The position numbers and the translations under genes were made by a program. From Chloroflexota bacterium (GTDB lineage: Bacteria; Chloroflexota; Dehalococcoidia; Tepidiformales; Tepidiformaceae), in the NCBI GenBank assembly GCA_025350285.1, contig JANXYE010000098.1, positions 1 through 7,819 of the forward strand: a stretch of DNA of 7,819 nt, in the 5' to 3' direction. Positions 1 through 6,074 of the stretch are shown here, one piece after another. The notes beneath the pieces are model-generated. The model was not told the DNA's origin, did no database searches, and saw nothing but the letters and a program-made list of their open reading frames with translations. Numbering within the stretch: position 1 is the stretch's first letter; each line of letters starts with the position of its first letter.

Positions 1-5
1 GGCGG

Positions 6-440
6 TTAGTTCGGGGTGCCCTTGCGCAGGACGCGGCCGGCCTTAGCTGCTTCTTTGACTTCCTTCACGCCGATGCGGTTGCCGTACATGTCCTTCAGGT
101 CGTCTTTGAGGGCGTGTTCGGCCATGTCGTTCATTGCGATCTCGTCGCCCTTGAGCATGGCGGGCTCTGGCTCCGGCTTGTTCACTTCCGGATGTTCGTT
201 CGGGCGGCCGCCGGTGATCTGCCTGGTGACCTTCTTGCCGAGGTGGAAATACTTGCCATCGTCGGGAATGCGGCGTGGGTAGCCCTCGCGGAAGGTAAAC
301 GCCGCGAACGAGGTGGGCATGATACGCGCGGCGTCCTTGAAGCATTCCGGGCAGGGCACGGGCTCGGTCGCTTCCCGCATGGGGCGGAGTTCTTCGAAGA
401 TGCCGTTGCAGGGGTTGCAGAAGTATTCGTAGAGGGGCAT
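6..440 (-). CDS. FmdB-type zinc-ribbon protein with charged C-terminal extension
   Basis: A 144-residue protein that opens with MPLYEYFC, the signature start of the FmdB/CxxC_CxxC zinc-ribbon family. Four cysteines, C8, C11, C30 and C33, form two CxxC knuckles that should bind one zinc ion. FmdB-type proteins were named as putative regulators near formamidase and amidase genes; their biochemical role is generally unknown. Residues 50-144 form a hydrophilic tail rich in K, E, D and P with no membrane segment or signal peptide, so the protein is probably cytosolic. An in-frame GTG start at 470 would add ten residues, but the ATG at 440 is preferred because the family motif begins exactly there and a GAGGA ribosome site lies 5 bases upstream. 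It is the last gene of a minus-strand series, 134 bp after the VOC gene, so operon membership is possible but unproven. Family call is secure; function is not. Confidence 0.88.
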   Translation of the reverse strand: MPLYEYFCNPCNGIFEELRPMREATEPVPCPECFKDAARIMPTSFAAFTFREGYPRRIPDDGKYFHLGKKVTRQITGGRPNEHPEVNKPEPEPAMLKGDEIAMNDMAEHALKDDLKDMYGNRIGVKEVKEAAKAGRVLRKGTPN

Positions 441-445
441 GGGCG

Positions 446-450
446 TCCTC
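446..450 (-). promoter_or_regulatory. Ribosome binding site of the zinc-ribbon gene
   Basis: On the minus strand GAGGA is followed by a 5-base spacer and the ATG at 440. It favours this start over the GTG at 470. A TACACT sequence on the minus strand (plus-strand 471-476) could be a -10 box for a separate promoter in the 134-bp gap, but no -35 box lies at proper spacing, so I do not call a promoter. Confidence 0.6.
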
Positions 451-574
451 GCGCTCAGGTGTGTGGTCACAGTGTACAGCGTGCGTCCCTAACCGGCGGA
501 CAAGCTCCCCCGCGCACTCCCCTGGCCCGTTTCGGCGTCAGCCGCCGCTCCGTCTCCGTCGCGGTACTGAACGG

Positions 575-1291
575 CTAGACGGACAGGGCGCCGTACTGGA
601 TGAGGGCGAACGGGACGCCACCCGTGCCCGCCTTGACGCCCGCGATTTTCGCCCCAGGCTGAACGGCGGGCTTGGGGTCATCCACCGGGTAGCCGGCGGC
701 TCGGACGGTTTCGACGACGGCGTCGATGTCATCCACCGTGAAGACGAGGCCCCAGAAGGCGCCCTTCATCGGACCGGGCCTCGGCTCCGGTGGCCCCGCG
801 AACTCAAGCGTCAGGTCGAAGAGCTTCCCGAATTCCAGGTGGCTGTTCGTGCCCGGGCGCGCCATGGTCCGCTTTATCTCCAGCCCGAGTTCGTCGCGAA
901 AGTGGGCCGCGACCGTCGCGCTGTCGCCGGAGGCGATGACGACGTGGTCGATGTTGAGGGCGTGGCCCGGCGGCGCCGGCGGCGGCGTGATAGCCGGGAA
1001 GAGCCGCATGGGGAGCCCGAGGTGCGCATTCGGGTCGAGGGTCGTCCCGGCGCGGGGCAGGGTGGCGTCGTCGCAGTCGAAAGCGAGGTGGTCGATGCCC
1101 TTCTCTTCGCCCGTCTCGATGACGAGGAGGGCGGAGAGGCCGACGGGCAACGTGAGCGTCCGCCGTCCCGCGCCATCGATTTCGTCGGCGACGACCGTCA
1201 GACCGAGCGTGTCGCGGTAGAAGCGGAGCGTCTCATCCGCGTCGCGGCAGGCGAGGGCGACGTGGCGGACGCGGGTCACACGGGGGGGCAC
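575..1291 (-). CDS. Two-part VOC (glyoxalase/epimerase fold) protein
   Basis: A 238-residue protein with vicinal-oxygen-chelate beta-alpha-beta-beta-beta units. Unit 1 is residues 7-60 (VRHVALAC, helix with FYRDTLGL, possible ligands H10 and E59). Unit 2 is short, about 65-101 (IDHLAF, H68). Unit 3 is 113-165 (IDHVVIA with H116, RDELGLEI, E163). Unit 4 is 178-235 (GLVFTVDDID, ending FALIQY). VOC enzymes use paired units to hold a divalent metal and include glyoxalase I, extradiol dioxygenases and methylmalonyl-CoA epimerase. Its place 2 bp behind a gene coupled to methylmalonyl-CoA mutase makes an epimerase or related CoA-ester role tempting. However, it is far longer than the usual ~140-residue epimerase, and unit 4 has G181-L182 where a His is common and Q232 where Glu is usual. 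The start is GTG, following the upstream TAG after two bases, with AGGGG about 10 bases upstream. Substrate is unknown. Confidence 0.82.
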   Translation of the reverse strand: MPPRVTRVRHVALACRDADETLRFYRDTLGLTVVADEIDGAGRRTLTLPVGLSALLVIETGEEKGIDHLAFDCDDATLPRAGTTLDPNAHLGLPMRLFPAITPPPAPPGHALNIDHVVIASGDSATVAAHFRDELGLEIKRTMARPGTNSHLEFGKLFDLTLEFAGPPEPRPGPMKGAFWGLVFTVDDIDAVVETVRAAGYPVDDPKPAVQPGAKIAGVKAGTGGVPFALIQYGALSV

Positions 1292-1293
1292 GG

Positions 1294-1824
1294 CTAATGC
1301 GCCCCTTCGTGGGCGGAACCACGAGACGCGGTGTCCCTCGTGCCGGCCATGCCAGCCAGTTTTGCCGCGATACCATGCCAGTGCGCGCGGTCGTGTTCGA
1401 CGGTGGCCATCACCAGCGACTCGTAGAGGGACCCCTCAGCGCAGAGTTCCTCATCGCTCAGCTGATCGAGTTCGGCCAGAAGCCGGGCCCGGCCCGCCTT
1501 CAGTTGATCGAGGACGCTCCAGAACGTGAGATCGCGCTTGCGCTCAACATGGTCGGCGTTCCAGCGGTCGAGGTTGGCCTCATCGAAATCGAGCAGCGTT
1601 GGGCGGCGGCCCTCACCTAGTTCGCGGATGGCGGTTACCTTTTCGGCTTCCCAGCTGGCGATGTGGCCGACGATGTCCTTCAACGACCAGGCGCCGATGA
1701 ACGGCCGGTCGATGTCGCGGATGCGGCAGGTCTCGATGTTGCGGGTGAGCTGGTTGCGCTCGAGTTCGAGTTCGCCGAGCAGGCGCCGGCGTTCGTCCGC
1801 GTTGCCGGTCATATCGTCGTCCAC
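1294..1824 (-). CDS. DinB/DfsB-type four-helix bundle protein
   Basis: A 176-residue, mostly helical protein. The stretch around residues 45-58 (AWSLKD, then GHIASWE) and the later EHDRAHWH at 143-150 match the DinB-like/ClbS-DfsB superfamily. In that superfamily, three histidines from helices 2 and 4 bind a metal; here H54, H144 and H148 are the natural triad, with H150 nearby. Members include thiol-dependent transferases and isomerases, damage-inducible proteins and the colibactin-resistance protein ClbS; most are uncharacterised. The C-terminal ~20 residues are Ala/Gly/His-rich and probably disordered. Its GTG start shares a G with the mutase stop codon (TAGTG), a hallmark of translational coupling, and AGGTGA lies 7 bases upstream. 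An in-frame ATG at 1812 is possible but lacks such a site. Tight linkage to the mutase suggests a related or protective role, which is inference. Superfamily call is fairly sure; exact family and reaction are not. Confidence 0.8.
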   Translation of the reverse strand: MDDDMTGNADERRRLLGELELERNQLTRNIETCRIRDIDRPFIGAWSLKDIVGHIASWEAEKVTAIRELGEGRRPTLLDFDEANLDRWNADHVERKRDLTFWSVLDQLKAGRARLLAELDQLSDEELCAEGSLYESLVMATVEHDRAHWHGIAAKLAGMAGTRDTASRGSAHEGAH

Positions 1825-3476
1825 TAGATAATCACCTGCGGCATATATTCACCCCAAACGCGGCGGAGTTGATGGCTGATCTCGCCGAGCGTGGCCCGGT
1901 GTTCAACGCACTCGACCATGACCGGCACCACGTTGTCCGTCCCACGGGCGGCGGCTTCGAGCTTCGCGAGGGAGGCGGTGACGGCGGCGTTATCGCGTCC
2001 CGCCCGGATGGCCTGAAGCTTCTCCACCTGGCGCCGGCCGATGGTCGGGTCGAGCTTCAGGAGGTCCATCGGCGTCCCGGCTGTCTGGAACTGATTTACG
2101 CCGACGATGACGCGCTCGTTCTGCTCCAGTTGGCGTTGGTAGCGGTAGGCGGCTTCCTGGATCTCGCGCTGCTGGAGGCCGTTTTCGAGGGCCGCGAGGG
2201 CGCCGCCCATGCTGTCGATGGCCTTGATGTAGTCGAGCGCCTCGGCTTCGAGGCGGTTCGTCATGTCTTCGATGAAGTACGAGCCGCCGAGTGGATCGGC
2301 GATGTCTCCGACGCCGTTTTCGTAGGCGATGATCTGCTGCGTGCGGAGGGCGATCTGGACGGCCTTCTCGGTCGGCAGGCCGAGGGCCTCGTCCATCGAG
2401 TTCGTGTGCAGCGACTGCGTCCCGCCAAGGACCGCGGCCAGGGCCTGAACCGCCGTGCGGACGATATTGTTTTCCGGCTGCTGGGCCGTGAGCGTGGCGC
2501 CGCCCGTCTGCGTGTGGAAACGGAGCATCTGGGAGCGCGGGCTCTTCGCGTTGAAGCGTTCCTTCATAATCTTGGCCCACATCCGGCGGGCGGCGCGGAA
2601 CTTGGCGACCTCTTCCAGGAAGTTGCTGTGGCAGGCGAAGAAGAAGCTGAGTTGGCCGGCGAAGTCATCGACATCGAGCCCGGCGGCGATGGCGGCATCG
2701 ACGTACTGGATGCCATCGGCGAGCGTGAAGGCGATCTCCTGCGCCGCCGTCGAGCCGGCCTCACGCATGTGGTAGCCGGAGATCGAGATGGTGTTCCAGC
2801 CGGGGACGTCGCTCTTGCAATACTGAAAAATGTCCGTAATGAGGCGCATGCTCGGCTTCGGCGGGTAGATATAGGTACCGCGCGTTATGTATTCTTTCAG
2901 GATGTCGTTTTGCACCGTCCCGCCGAGTTTCGCGGCCGGCACGCCTTGCGCCTTGCCGACGGCCACGTAAAGCGCGAGCAAGACCGCCGCGGTGGAGTTG
3001 ATGGTCATCGAGGTGGTGACTTTGTCGAGCGGAATCTGATCGAAGAGCGTCAGCATGTCCTCGATCGAATCTATCGCGACGCCGACCTTGCCGACTTCGC
3101 CGGCGGCCATCTGGTCGTCCGAGTCGTAACCGATCTGGGTCGGCAGGTCGAAGGCAACGGAGAGGCCGGTCTGGCCCTGGGCGAGGAGGTAGCGATAGCG
3201 TTTGTTCGATTCTTCGGCGTCGCCAAAGCCGGCGTACTGGCGCATCGTCCAAAAGCGGCCGCGATACATGGTGGGCTGAATGCCGCGGGTGAACGGGTAT
3301 TCGCCGGGGAAGCCAAGCTCCTTCACGGGGTCGAAGCCGTTCAGGTCGTCGGCGCTGTAGACAGGTTCGAGCGGCATTTTACCCGTCGTCTCGAAGACCT
3401 TCGAACGCTCGGGCGCGCGTTTGAGGGCCTTGCCATACGTGCTCTGGAGCCAGTCTCGCTTCGATGCGCTCGGCAT
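1824..3476 (-). CDS. Methylmalonyl-CoA mutase, large (catalytic) subunit
   Basis: A 550-residue adenosylcobalamin-dependent mutase chain that isomerises (R)-methylmalonyl-CoA to succinyl-CoA, the last step of propionyl-CoA assimilation. Family landmarks run in order: WTMRQYAGF (77-84), [15 protein letters not shown] (106-120), STSMTIN-like TTSMTIN (154-160), QNDILKEY (189-196), [13 protein letters not shown] (231-243), LRFHTQT (318-324), [10 protein letters not shown] (351-360). With a constant offset of 8, Y81, R199, Y235 and H236 correspond to Y89, R207, Y243 and H244 of the Propionibacterium enzyme. Tyr/Arg at the first two sites mark methylmalonyl-CoA mutase; isobutyryl-CoA mutase has Phe/Gln. 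The chain ends before any DxHxxG cobalamin-binding domain, so a separate small subunit is needed and is not nearby. An in-frame TTG at 3569 would add 31 residues but lies upstream of the promoter; ATG 3476 has GGGAGA 9 bases upstream. First gene of the minus-strand operon. Confidence 0.96.
   Translation of the reverse strand: MPSASKRDWLQSTYGKALKRAPERSKVFETTGKMPLEPVYSADDLNGFDPVKELGFPGEYPFTRGIQPTMYRGRFWTMRQYAGFGDAEESNKRYRYLLAQGQTGLSVAFDLPTQIGYDSDDQMAAGEVGKVGVAIDSIEDMLTLFDQIPLDKVTTSMTINSTAAVLLALYVAVGKAQGVPAAKLGGTVQNDILKEYITRGTYIYPPKPSMRLITDIFQYCKSDVPGWNTISISGYHMREAGSTAAQEIAFTLADGIQYVDAAIAAGLDVDDFAGQLSFFFACHSNFLEEVAKFRAARRMWAKIMKERFNAKSPRSQMLRFHTQTGGATLTAQQPENNIVRTAVQALAAVLGGTQSLHTNSMDEALGLPTEKAVQIALRTQQIIAYENGVGDIADPLGGSYFIEDMTNRLEAEALDYIKAIDSMGGALAALENGLQQREIQEAAYRYQRQLEQNERVIVGVNQFQTAGTPMDLLKLDPTIGRRQVEKLQAIRAGRDNAAVTASLAKLEAAARGTDNVVPVMVECVEHRATLGEISHQLRRVWGEYMPQVII
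1832..1837 (-). promoter_or_regulatory. Ribosome binding site inside the mutase end, setting the DinB-like GTG start
   Basis: AGGTGA on the minus strand lies within the last mutase codons, with a 7-base spacer before the GTG at 1824. The mutase TAG and this GTG overlap as TAGTG, so ribosomes finishing the mutase can restart on the DinB-like gene. Confidence 0.7.
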
Positions 3477-3540
3477 GTTGGGGAATCTCCCGTGGATGGC
3501 GGATCGCCGGAACAAGTCTGGCGCGCGCCGATATGGGCAG

Positions 3541-3569
3541 AGTATACGGACGGCATTCGGCGCGGCCAA
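3541..3569 (-). promoter_or_regulatory. Sigma70-like promoter of the mutase operon
   Basis: On the minus strand TTGGCC (plus-strand 3564-3569, 4 of 6 to TTGACA) is followed by exactly 17 bases and TATACT (3541-3546, 5 of 6 to TATAAT). Transcription would start near 3534, giving a leader of about 58 nt to the ATG at 3476. The position excludes the longer TTG-started mutase. Confidence 0.62.
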
Positions 3570-3715
3570 TCACGGCCGCCGCCGCCGCGGGGCGAGCCGC
3601 CGCCCGTGTGTAGAGGGAAGCGGCGTAGGCGTTCGCCTCCGGTACCTGACTTAACATTCGCATCGGGCCAAAATCGCTTATGTCGCCAGTTTACGGTCCG
3701 GCAACATAAAACACA

Positions 3716-3744
3716 CGGTCACACAACACAAGTTGACGTATGAT
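3716..3744 (+). promoter_or_regulatory. Possible promoter of the regulator gene
   Basis: TATGAT at 3739-3744 matches the -10 consensus at 5 of 6 bases, but the hexamer 17 bases upstream (CGGTCA, 3716-3721) matches -35 at only 3 of 6. It could be an activator-dependent promoter, with a leader of roughly 85-90 nt to the GTG at 3838. It is a weak call. Confidence 0.25.
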
Positions 3745-3754
3745 GCACGGAAAA

Positions 3755-3765
3755 CCCTGTCAGGG
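3755..3765. repeat. Palindrome CCCTG-T-CAGGG, candidate operator
   Basis: A perfect 5-bp inverted repeat around one base, with outer AA and TT (3752-3753 and 3767-3768) also pairing. It lies just downstream of the possible -10 box of the regulator gene, where a repressor or autoregulator might sit. A related palindrome lies at 3814-3825. Confidence 0.35.
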
Positions 3766-3813
3766 CTTCCCTTGCTTTACAGAATCACTTACTTTCGCGC
3801 CCAACATAAAGAG

Positions 3814-3825
3814 TCCTGAACAGGA
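3814..3825. repeat. Palindrome TCCTG-AA-CAGGA beside the regulator ribosome site
   Basis: A perfect 5-bp inverted repeat around two bases, sharing the CCTG/CAGG arms of the palindrome at 3755-3765. A further half-site, TTCAGGA, lies at 3868-3874 inside the gene. It ends 3 bases before the GGAG ribosome site (3829-3832), so it could act in DNA or as a small RNA hairpin. Confidence 0.35.
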
Positions 3826-3837
3826 AGCGGAGTCGCT

Positions 3838-4608
3838 GTGCCCCCCGGCGAATTTTCGGCCCAACAGTTCAGGAGCTGCTTACTGGTGTCTTCTGGCGCC
3901 GAAAGCACGCTCCGACTCGTCCGCGCTTTTCACGGCGCGGGGTTCGCCGTCCTCGAACGCCAGCCCAGCGCGGCTACGGTCGCATTCGCGCTACGTGGCG
4001 ATTTCGACCTCGTCGCCTGGATAGCGCGGGCGGAAACCCGTTACGACACGGAGAGCCTCGGGCTGTTGGCCTACGCCCGCCTACCAGTGGTGAGCATTTT
4101 GGCCGAGGCCACAGCGCAGGGGGTGACTGCCTGCCTCCACGCCGGGGCGGATGCCTGCATCCAACTCGACGCTGACGAGCGAGTCGTTGTCGCGCAGGTC
4201 CACGCGGTGCTGCGGCGCTACGCTGGAAAGCCCGCGGCGGCGGTCGCTGAACTCGGGGCGCTTCAGGTGGGCGATCTGTCGGTCGATACTGATCGATGCG
4301 AGGTTGCTCGCGCGGGCCACTACGTGCCGCTGACGGCTTCGGAGTTCCGGATTGTGGAGCACATGGCGCGCAGCGCCCGGAAGGTGCTCCGCGCTCACGA
4401 AATCCTGAACGCCGTGTCCGATGGCTACACGTACGGCGCACGCGAGGCGCAGGACGTTTTCAAGGTGTATGTCCGCCGGATCCGCCGCAAGCTGGAACCG
4501 TGCGAAGAGGATCCCAGGTACCTGGTCACGGTACGGGGGTTCGGCTACCGCCTCGAAGGCGGCGAAGCAGCGGGCAGTCTGAGGCAACGCGCCTCCCAGA
4601 CGGCCTGA
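3838..4608 (+). CDS. OmpR/PhoB-type transcription factor with a pseudo-receiver domain
   Basis: A 256-residue regulator. Residues 13-128 follow the receiver fold: LLVSSGAES, a helix, DFDLVAWI, RLPVVSILAEA, GADACIQLDAD. Every phosphorylation residue is replaced. The acidic pair is S19-G20, the phospho-acceptor Asp position is I62, the Thr/Ser position is L88 and the Lys position is L110. Residues 140-240 form an OmpR-type winged helix: LTASEFRIVEHM (165-176), recognition helix with DVFKVYVRRIRRKLE (206-220), and wing YLVTVRGFGYRLE (228-240). It should bind DNA and respond to something other than His-Asp phosphorylation, such as a ligand, a partner or its own concentration. The start is GTG with GGAG 5 bases upstream. 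It is divergent from the mutase operon and 33 bp before a coiled-coil gene, probably co-transcribed. DNA-binding role is secure; targets and signal are unknown. Confidence 0.9.
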   Translation: MPPGEFSAQQFRSCLLVSSGAESTLRLVRAFHGAGFAVLERQPSAATVAFALRGDFDLVAWIARAETRYDTESLGLLAYARLPVVSILAEATAQGVTACLHAGADACIQLDADERVVVAQVHAVLRRYAGKPAAAVAELGALQVGDLSVDTDRCEVARAGHYVPLTASEFRIVEHMARSARKVLRAHEILNAVSDGYTYGAREAQDVFKVYVRRIRRKLEPCEEDPRYLVTVRGFGYRLEGGEAAGSLRQRASQTA

Positions 4609-4616
4609 GCTCCGCG

Positions 4617-4634
4617 CCGGCACAGCCTTGCCGG
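4617..4634 (+). repeat. Short hairpin between the regulator and the coiled-coil gene
   Basis: CCGGCA (4617-4622) and TGCCGG (4629-4634) form a perfect 6-bp stem with a 6-base loop. The right arm runs into the GGGGGGAG that serves as ribosome site for the ATG at 4642. There is no T-run, so it is not a terminator; it could tune translation of the second gene. Confidence 0.4.
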
Positions 4635-4641
4635 GGGGAGC

Positions 4642-5172
4642 ATGCCGGATTCGTTCGAAACCGAGGAAGATGCGCTCTTGCGGCGCCTGCGCGAGGGCGC
4701 ATCGGGCGATACCGCCGCGCGCCAGCTTCGCCGCCGCTACGCCCAGCTCCGCCTTGACTATGAATCGCTGCTTGAACGGCTTGGTGATCTGGAGGCGCGG
4801 ATCGCTGAGCCCGTGGGCCAGGCGCCGGTGCCCATTACGGCAGAGACGGAATCACTCTCCTCTTCGATCCTGGGCCCACTGCTGACGCTGCGGGACCAGT
4901 ACGTCGAGACGCTGGGGGGACTGCAGGCGCTGGTGAGCGGTATCGAAGGGCTGGCGGCGGGGGCGTTCAAGGGCCAACGAGGTCCGGCGTCTCAACCTGC
5001 GCCCGAATCGACAACCGATGTGCCTCGCTCGTACGAAGTGGGCGCGCGGGCCAGTTCGTTCCCGGCGCTGCTGGCGTTCGAGGAGAAACTAGCGGCGGTG
5101 CCTGGTGTCGGGCGGGTCTCCATCCACGCGATCGATTCGGACCGCGCCACGTTTATCGTCGAACTGGACTGA
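4642..5172 (+). CDS. Coiled-coil protein of unknown function with small C-terminal alpha/beta module
   Basis: A 176-residue protein I cannot assign to a characterised family. Residues 8-56 are strongly helical and charged, with heptad-like leucines (LLRRLRE, LRRRYAQLRLDYESLLERLGDLEARI), so a coiled coil is likely. A second helical stretch spans about 72-106. Residues 107-134 form a Pro/Ser/Gly-rich linker. The last ~40 residues (SSFPALLAFEEKLAAVPGVGRVSI, then RATFIVELD in two pieces) read as helix-strand-strand and resemble small ferredoxin-like modules with a PGV turn. There is no signal peptide, membrane segment or cysteine. It starts 33 bp after the regulator gene with a G-rich site directly before the ATG, suggesting a shared transcript. 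A plausible role is a partner or signal-input protein for the phosphorylation-independent regulator, which is inference from position only. Confidence 0.8.
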   Translation: MPDSFETEEDALLRRLREGASGDTAARQLRRRYAQLRLDYESLLERLGDLEARIAEPVGQAPVPITAETESLSSSILGPLLTLRDQYVETLGGLQALVSGIEGLAAGAFKGQRGPASQPAPESTTDVPRSYEVGARASSFPALLAFEEKLAAVPGVGRVSIHAIDSDRATFIVELD

Positions 5173-5214
5173 CGGCGGTTCGCCTCCGGGCCGTGCATCG
5201 GTAGAATGCTGCGC

Positions 5215-5222
5215 AGAGGAGG
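5215..5222 (+). promoter_or_regulatory. Strong ribosome binding site of the crotonase-fold gene
   Basis: AGAGGAGG with a 6-base spacer to the ATG at 5229 is the strongest ribosome site in the window and fixes this start. TAGAAT at 5202-5207 resembles a -10 box, but no -35 hexamer lies 16-18 bases upstream, so a separate promoter in the 56-bp gap is uncertain. Confidence 0.7.
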
Positions 5223-5228
5223 CCATCC

Positions 5229-6074
5229 ATGCAGACAGGTTCGTTCCGCGGTTTCGATGTCGAGATGCGCGACCCGGGGATCGCGCTCATCACCTTCAAC
5301 CGGCCAGAGAAGCTCAACGGCCTCGACCAGTGGATCAAGCGCGACCTCGTCGAGACGCTCGTGCAGGCGGAGATGGACGACCAGGTGCGGGTGATCGTGT
5401 TCACCGGATCGGGCCGCGCGTTCTGCGCGGGGGATGACATCTCCGGCAAGGGCCGGGACGGGGGCGAGGTGATCATGCCGGACATCCCCGGCGGGCATCG
5501 CAACGCGATCGGCACGTACAACGGCCTGCGCATGCTCTCGCAGCCCGTGGCCGCGACGATTCGGGGGCTCGATAAGCTAACGATCGCGTCGATGAACGGC
5601 ATCGCAATCCAGAGCGGCTTCTCGCTCGCGCTGGCCTGCGACTGGCGGATCGCTTCGAGCGACGCGCGTATGGGGAGCGCGACCATGCGCTTCGGCCTCC
5701 TCCCGGACGAGGGCGGACAGTACCTGCTGGTGCAGCTCATGGGCGTGGCGAAGACGATGGACTTCCTTCAACGCAAGCGCATCGTGAACGCGGACGAGGC
5801 GCTCGGACTCGGGCTGGTCAGCGAGGTCGTGGCGCCGGACCAGCTCGCGGCTCGGACGATGGAACTGGCGCGCGAACTTGCGGAAGGCCCGAACGTGGCC
5901 ATGCGGCTGCTGAAGCGCAGCATCTACAACGCGGCCGAGATGACCTTCGCCCACGCCCTCGACGAAATCGCGGCTAAGACGGCGATCAGCGACCACCACC
6001 CGGACGCGAAGGAAGGCACGGCGGCGTTCAAGGAGAAGCGGCCGCCGAGGTTCAATCAGTGGATCGGGTCGTGA
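5229..6074 (+). CDS. Crotonase-fold protein (enoyl-CoA hydratase/isomerase family) with altered active site
   Basis: A 281-residue soluble acyl-CoA enzyme of the crotonase superfamily. Landmarks are ITFNRPEKLNGLD (21-33), VIVFTGSGRAFCAGDDI (55-71), IASMNGIAIQSGFSLALACDWRIAS in two parts (119-143), FGLLPDEGG (155-163) and ALGLGLVSEVV (191-201). A67 gives the first oxyanion-hole amide. The second site, normally a glycine (G141 in rat hydratase), is S129. The two hydratase glutamates, E144 and E164 of rat, align with S132 and T152, 20 residues apart as expected. D160 in LLPDEGG remains and aligns with the catalytic Asp of 3-hydroxyisobutyryl-CoA hydrolases; E161 is beside it. Ordinary hydratase chemistry is therefore unlikely; isomerase, hydrolase or lyase activity on a CoA ester is more plausible. 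It lies between the regulatory pair and a thiolase, suggesting acyl-CoA breakdown. Superfamily is certain; reaction is open. Confidence 0.93.
   Translation: MQTGSFRGFDVEMRDPGIALITFNRPEKLNGLDQWIKRDLVETLVQAEMDDQVRVIVFTGSGRAFCAGDDISGKGRDGGEVIMPDIPGGHRNAIGTYNGLRMLSQPVAATIRGLDKLTIASMNGIAIQSGFSLALACDWRIASSDARMGSATMRFGLLPDEGGQYLLVQLMGVAKTMDFLQRKRIVNADEALGLGLVSEVVAPDQLAARTMELARELAEGPNVAMRLLKRSIYNAAEMTFAHALDEIAAKTAISDHHPDAKEGTAAFKEKRPPRFNQWIGS

Larger units (their letters stand above)
3477..3837. other. Divergent intergenic region between the mutase operon and the regulator
   Basis: This 361-bp gap separates outward-facing genes. The left part holds the mutase ribosome site and promoter. About 3574-3605 is very GC-rich, with CCG triplet repeats. 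From about 3640 to 3820 the base composition is clearly less GC-rich, as expected for promoter and operator DNA. The nine-base CAACATAAA occurs at 3702-3710 and again at 3802-3810, exactly 100 bp apart. Two small palindromes lie at 3755-3765 and 3814-3825. I see no convincing gene here. Confidence 0.7.

Noticed and set aside
441..470. Ten-residue extension of the zinc-ribbon protein from a GTG at 470
   Set aside because: The family motif MPLYEY starts at the ATG at 440, which has its own GAGGA site.
575..1291. Naming the VOC gene as methylmalonyl-CoA epimerase
   Set aside because: Only operon position supports it; length, unit layout and expected metal residues do not match the classical epimerase.
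461..1297. 278-codon plus-strand open frame opposite the VOC gene
   Set aside because: Its product is Arg/Gly/Asp-rich without any domain pattern, while the minus strand shows clear VOC motifs and coupling to the upstream gene.
3477..3569. 31-residue N-terminal extension of the mutase from a TTG codon
   Set aside because: The sigma70-like promoter lies inside it, so the transcript would start after the TTG. The family N-terminus and a GGGAGA ribosome site fit the ATG at 3476.
3733..3738. TTGACG as a -35 box for the regulator gene
   Set aside because: No -10-like hexamer lies 16-18 bases downstream; the bases there are part of CCCTGTCAGGG.
1869..3743. Very long open frame (624 codons) on the plus strand opposite the mutase
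   Set aside because: It is a by-product of high GC on the strand opposite a highly conserved gene. Its translation is low-complexity in R, G, V and A and shows no family motif, while the minus-strand mutase is unmistakable.
3740..4024. Small plus-strand open frame of 94 codons before and into the regulator gene
   Set aside because: It mostly overlaps the regulator in another frame, has no ribosome site and no recognisable features.
5172..5194. Possible terminator after the coiled-coil gene (ACGGC paired with GCCGT)
   Set aside because: Only 5 bp of stem with a 13-base loop and no T-run.
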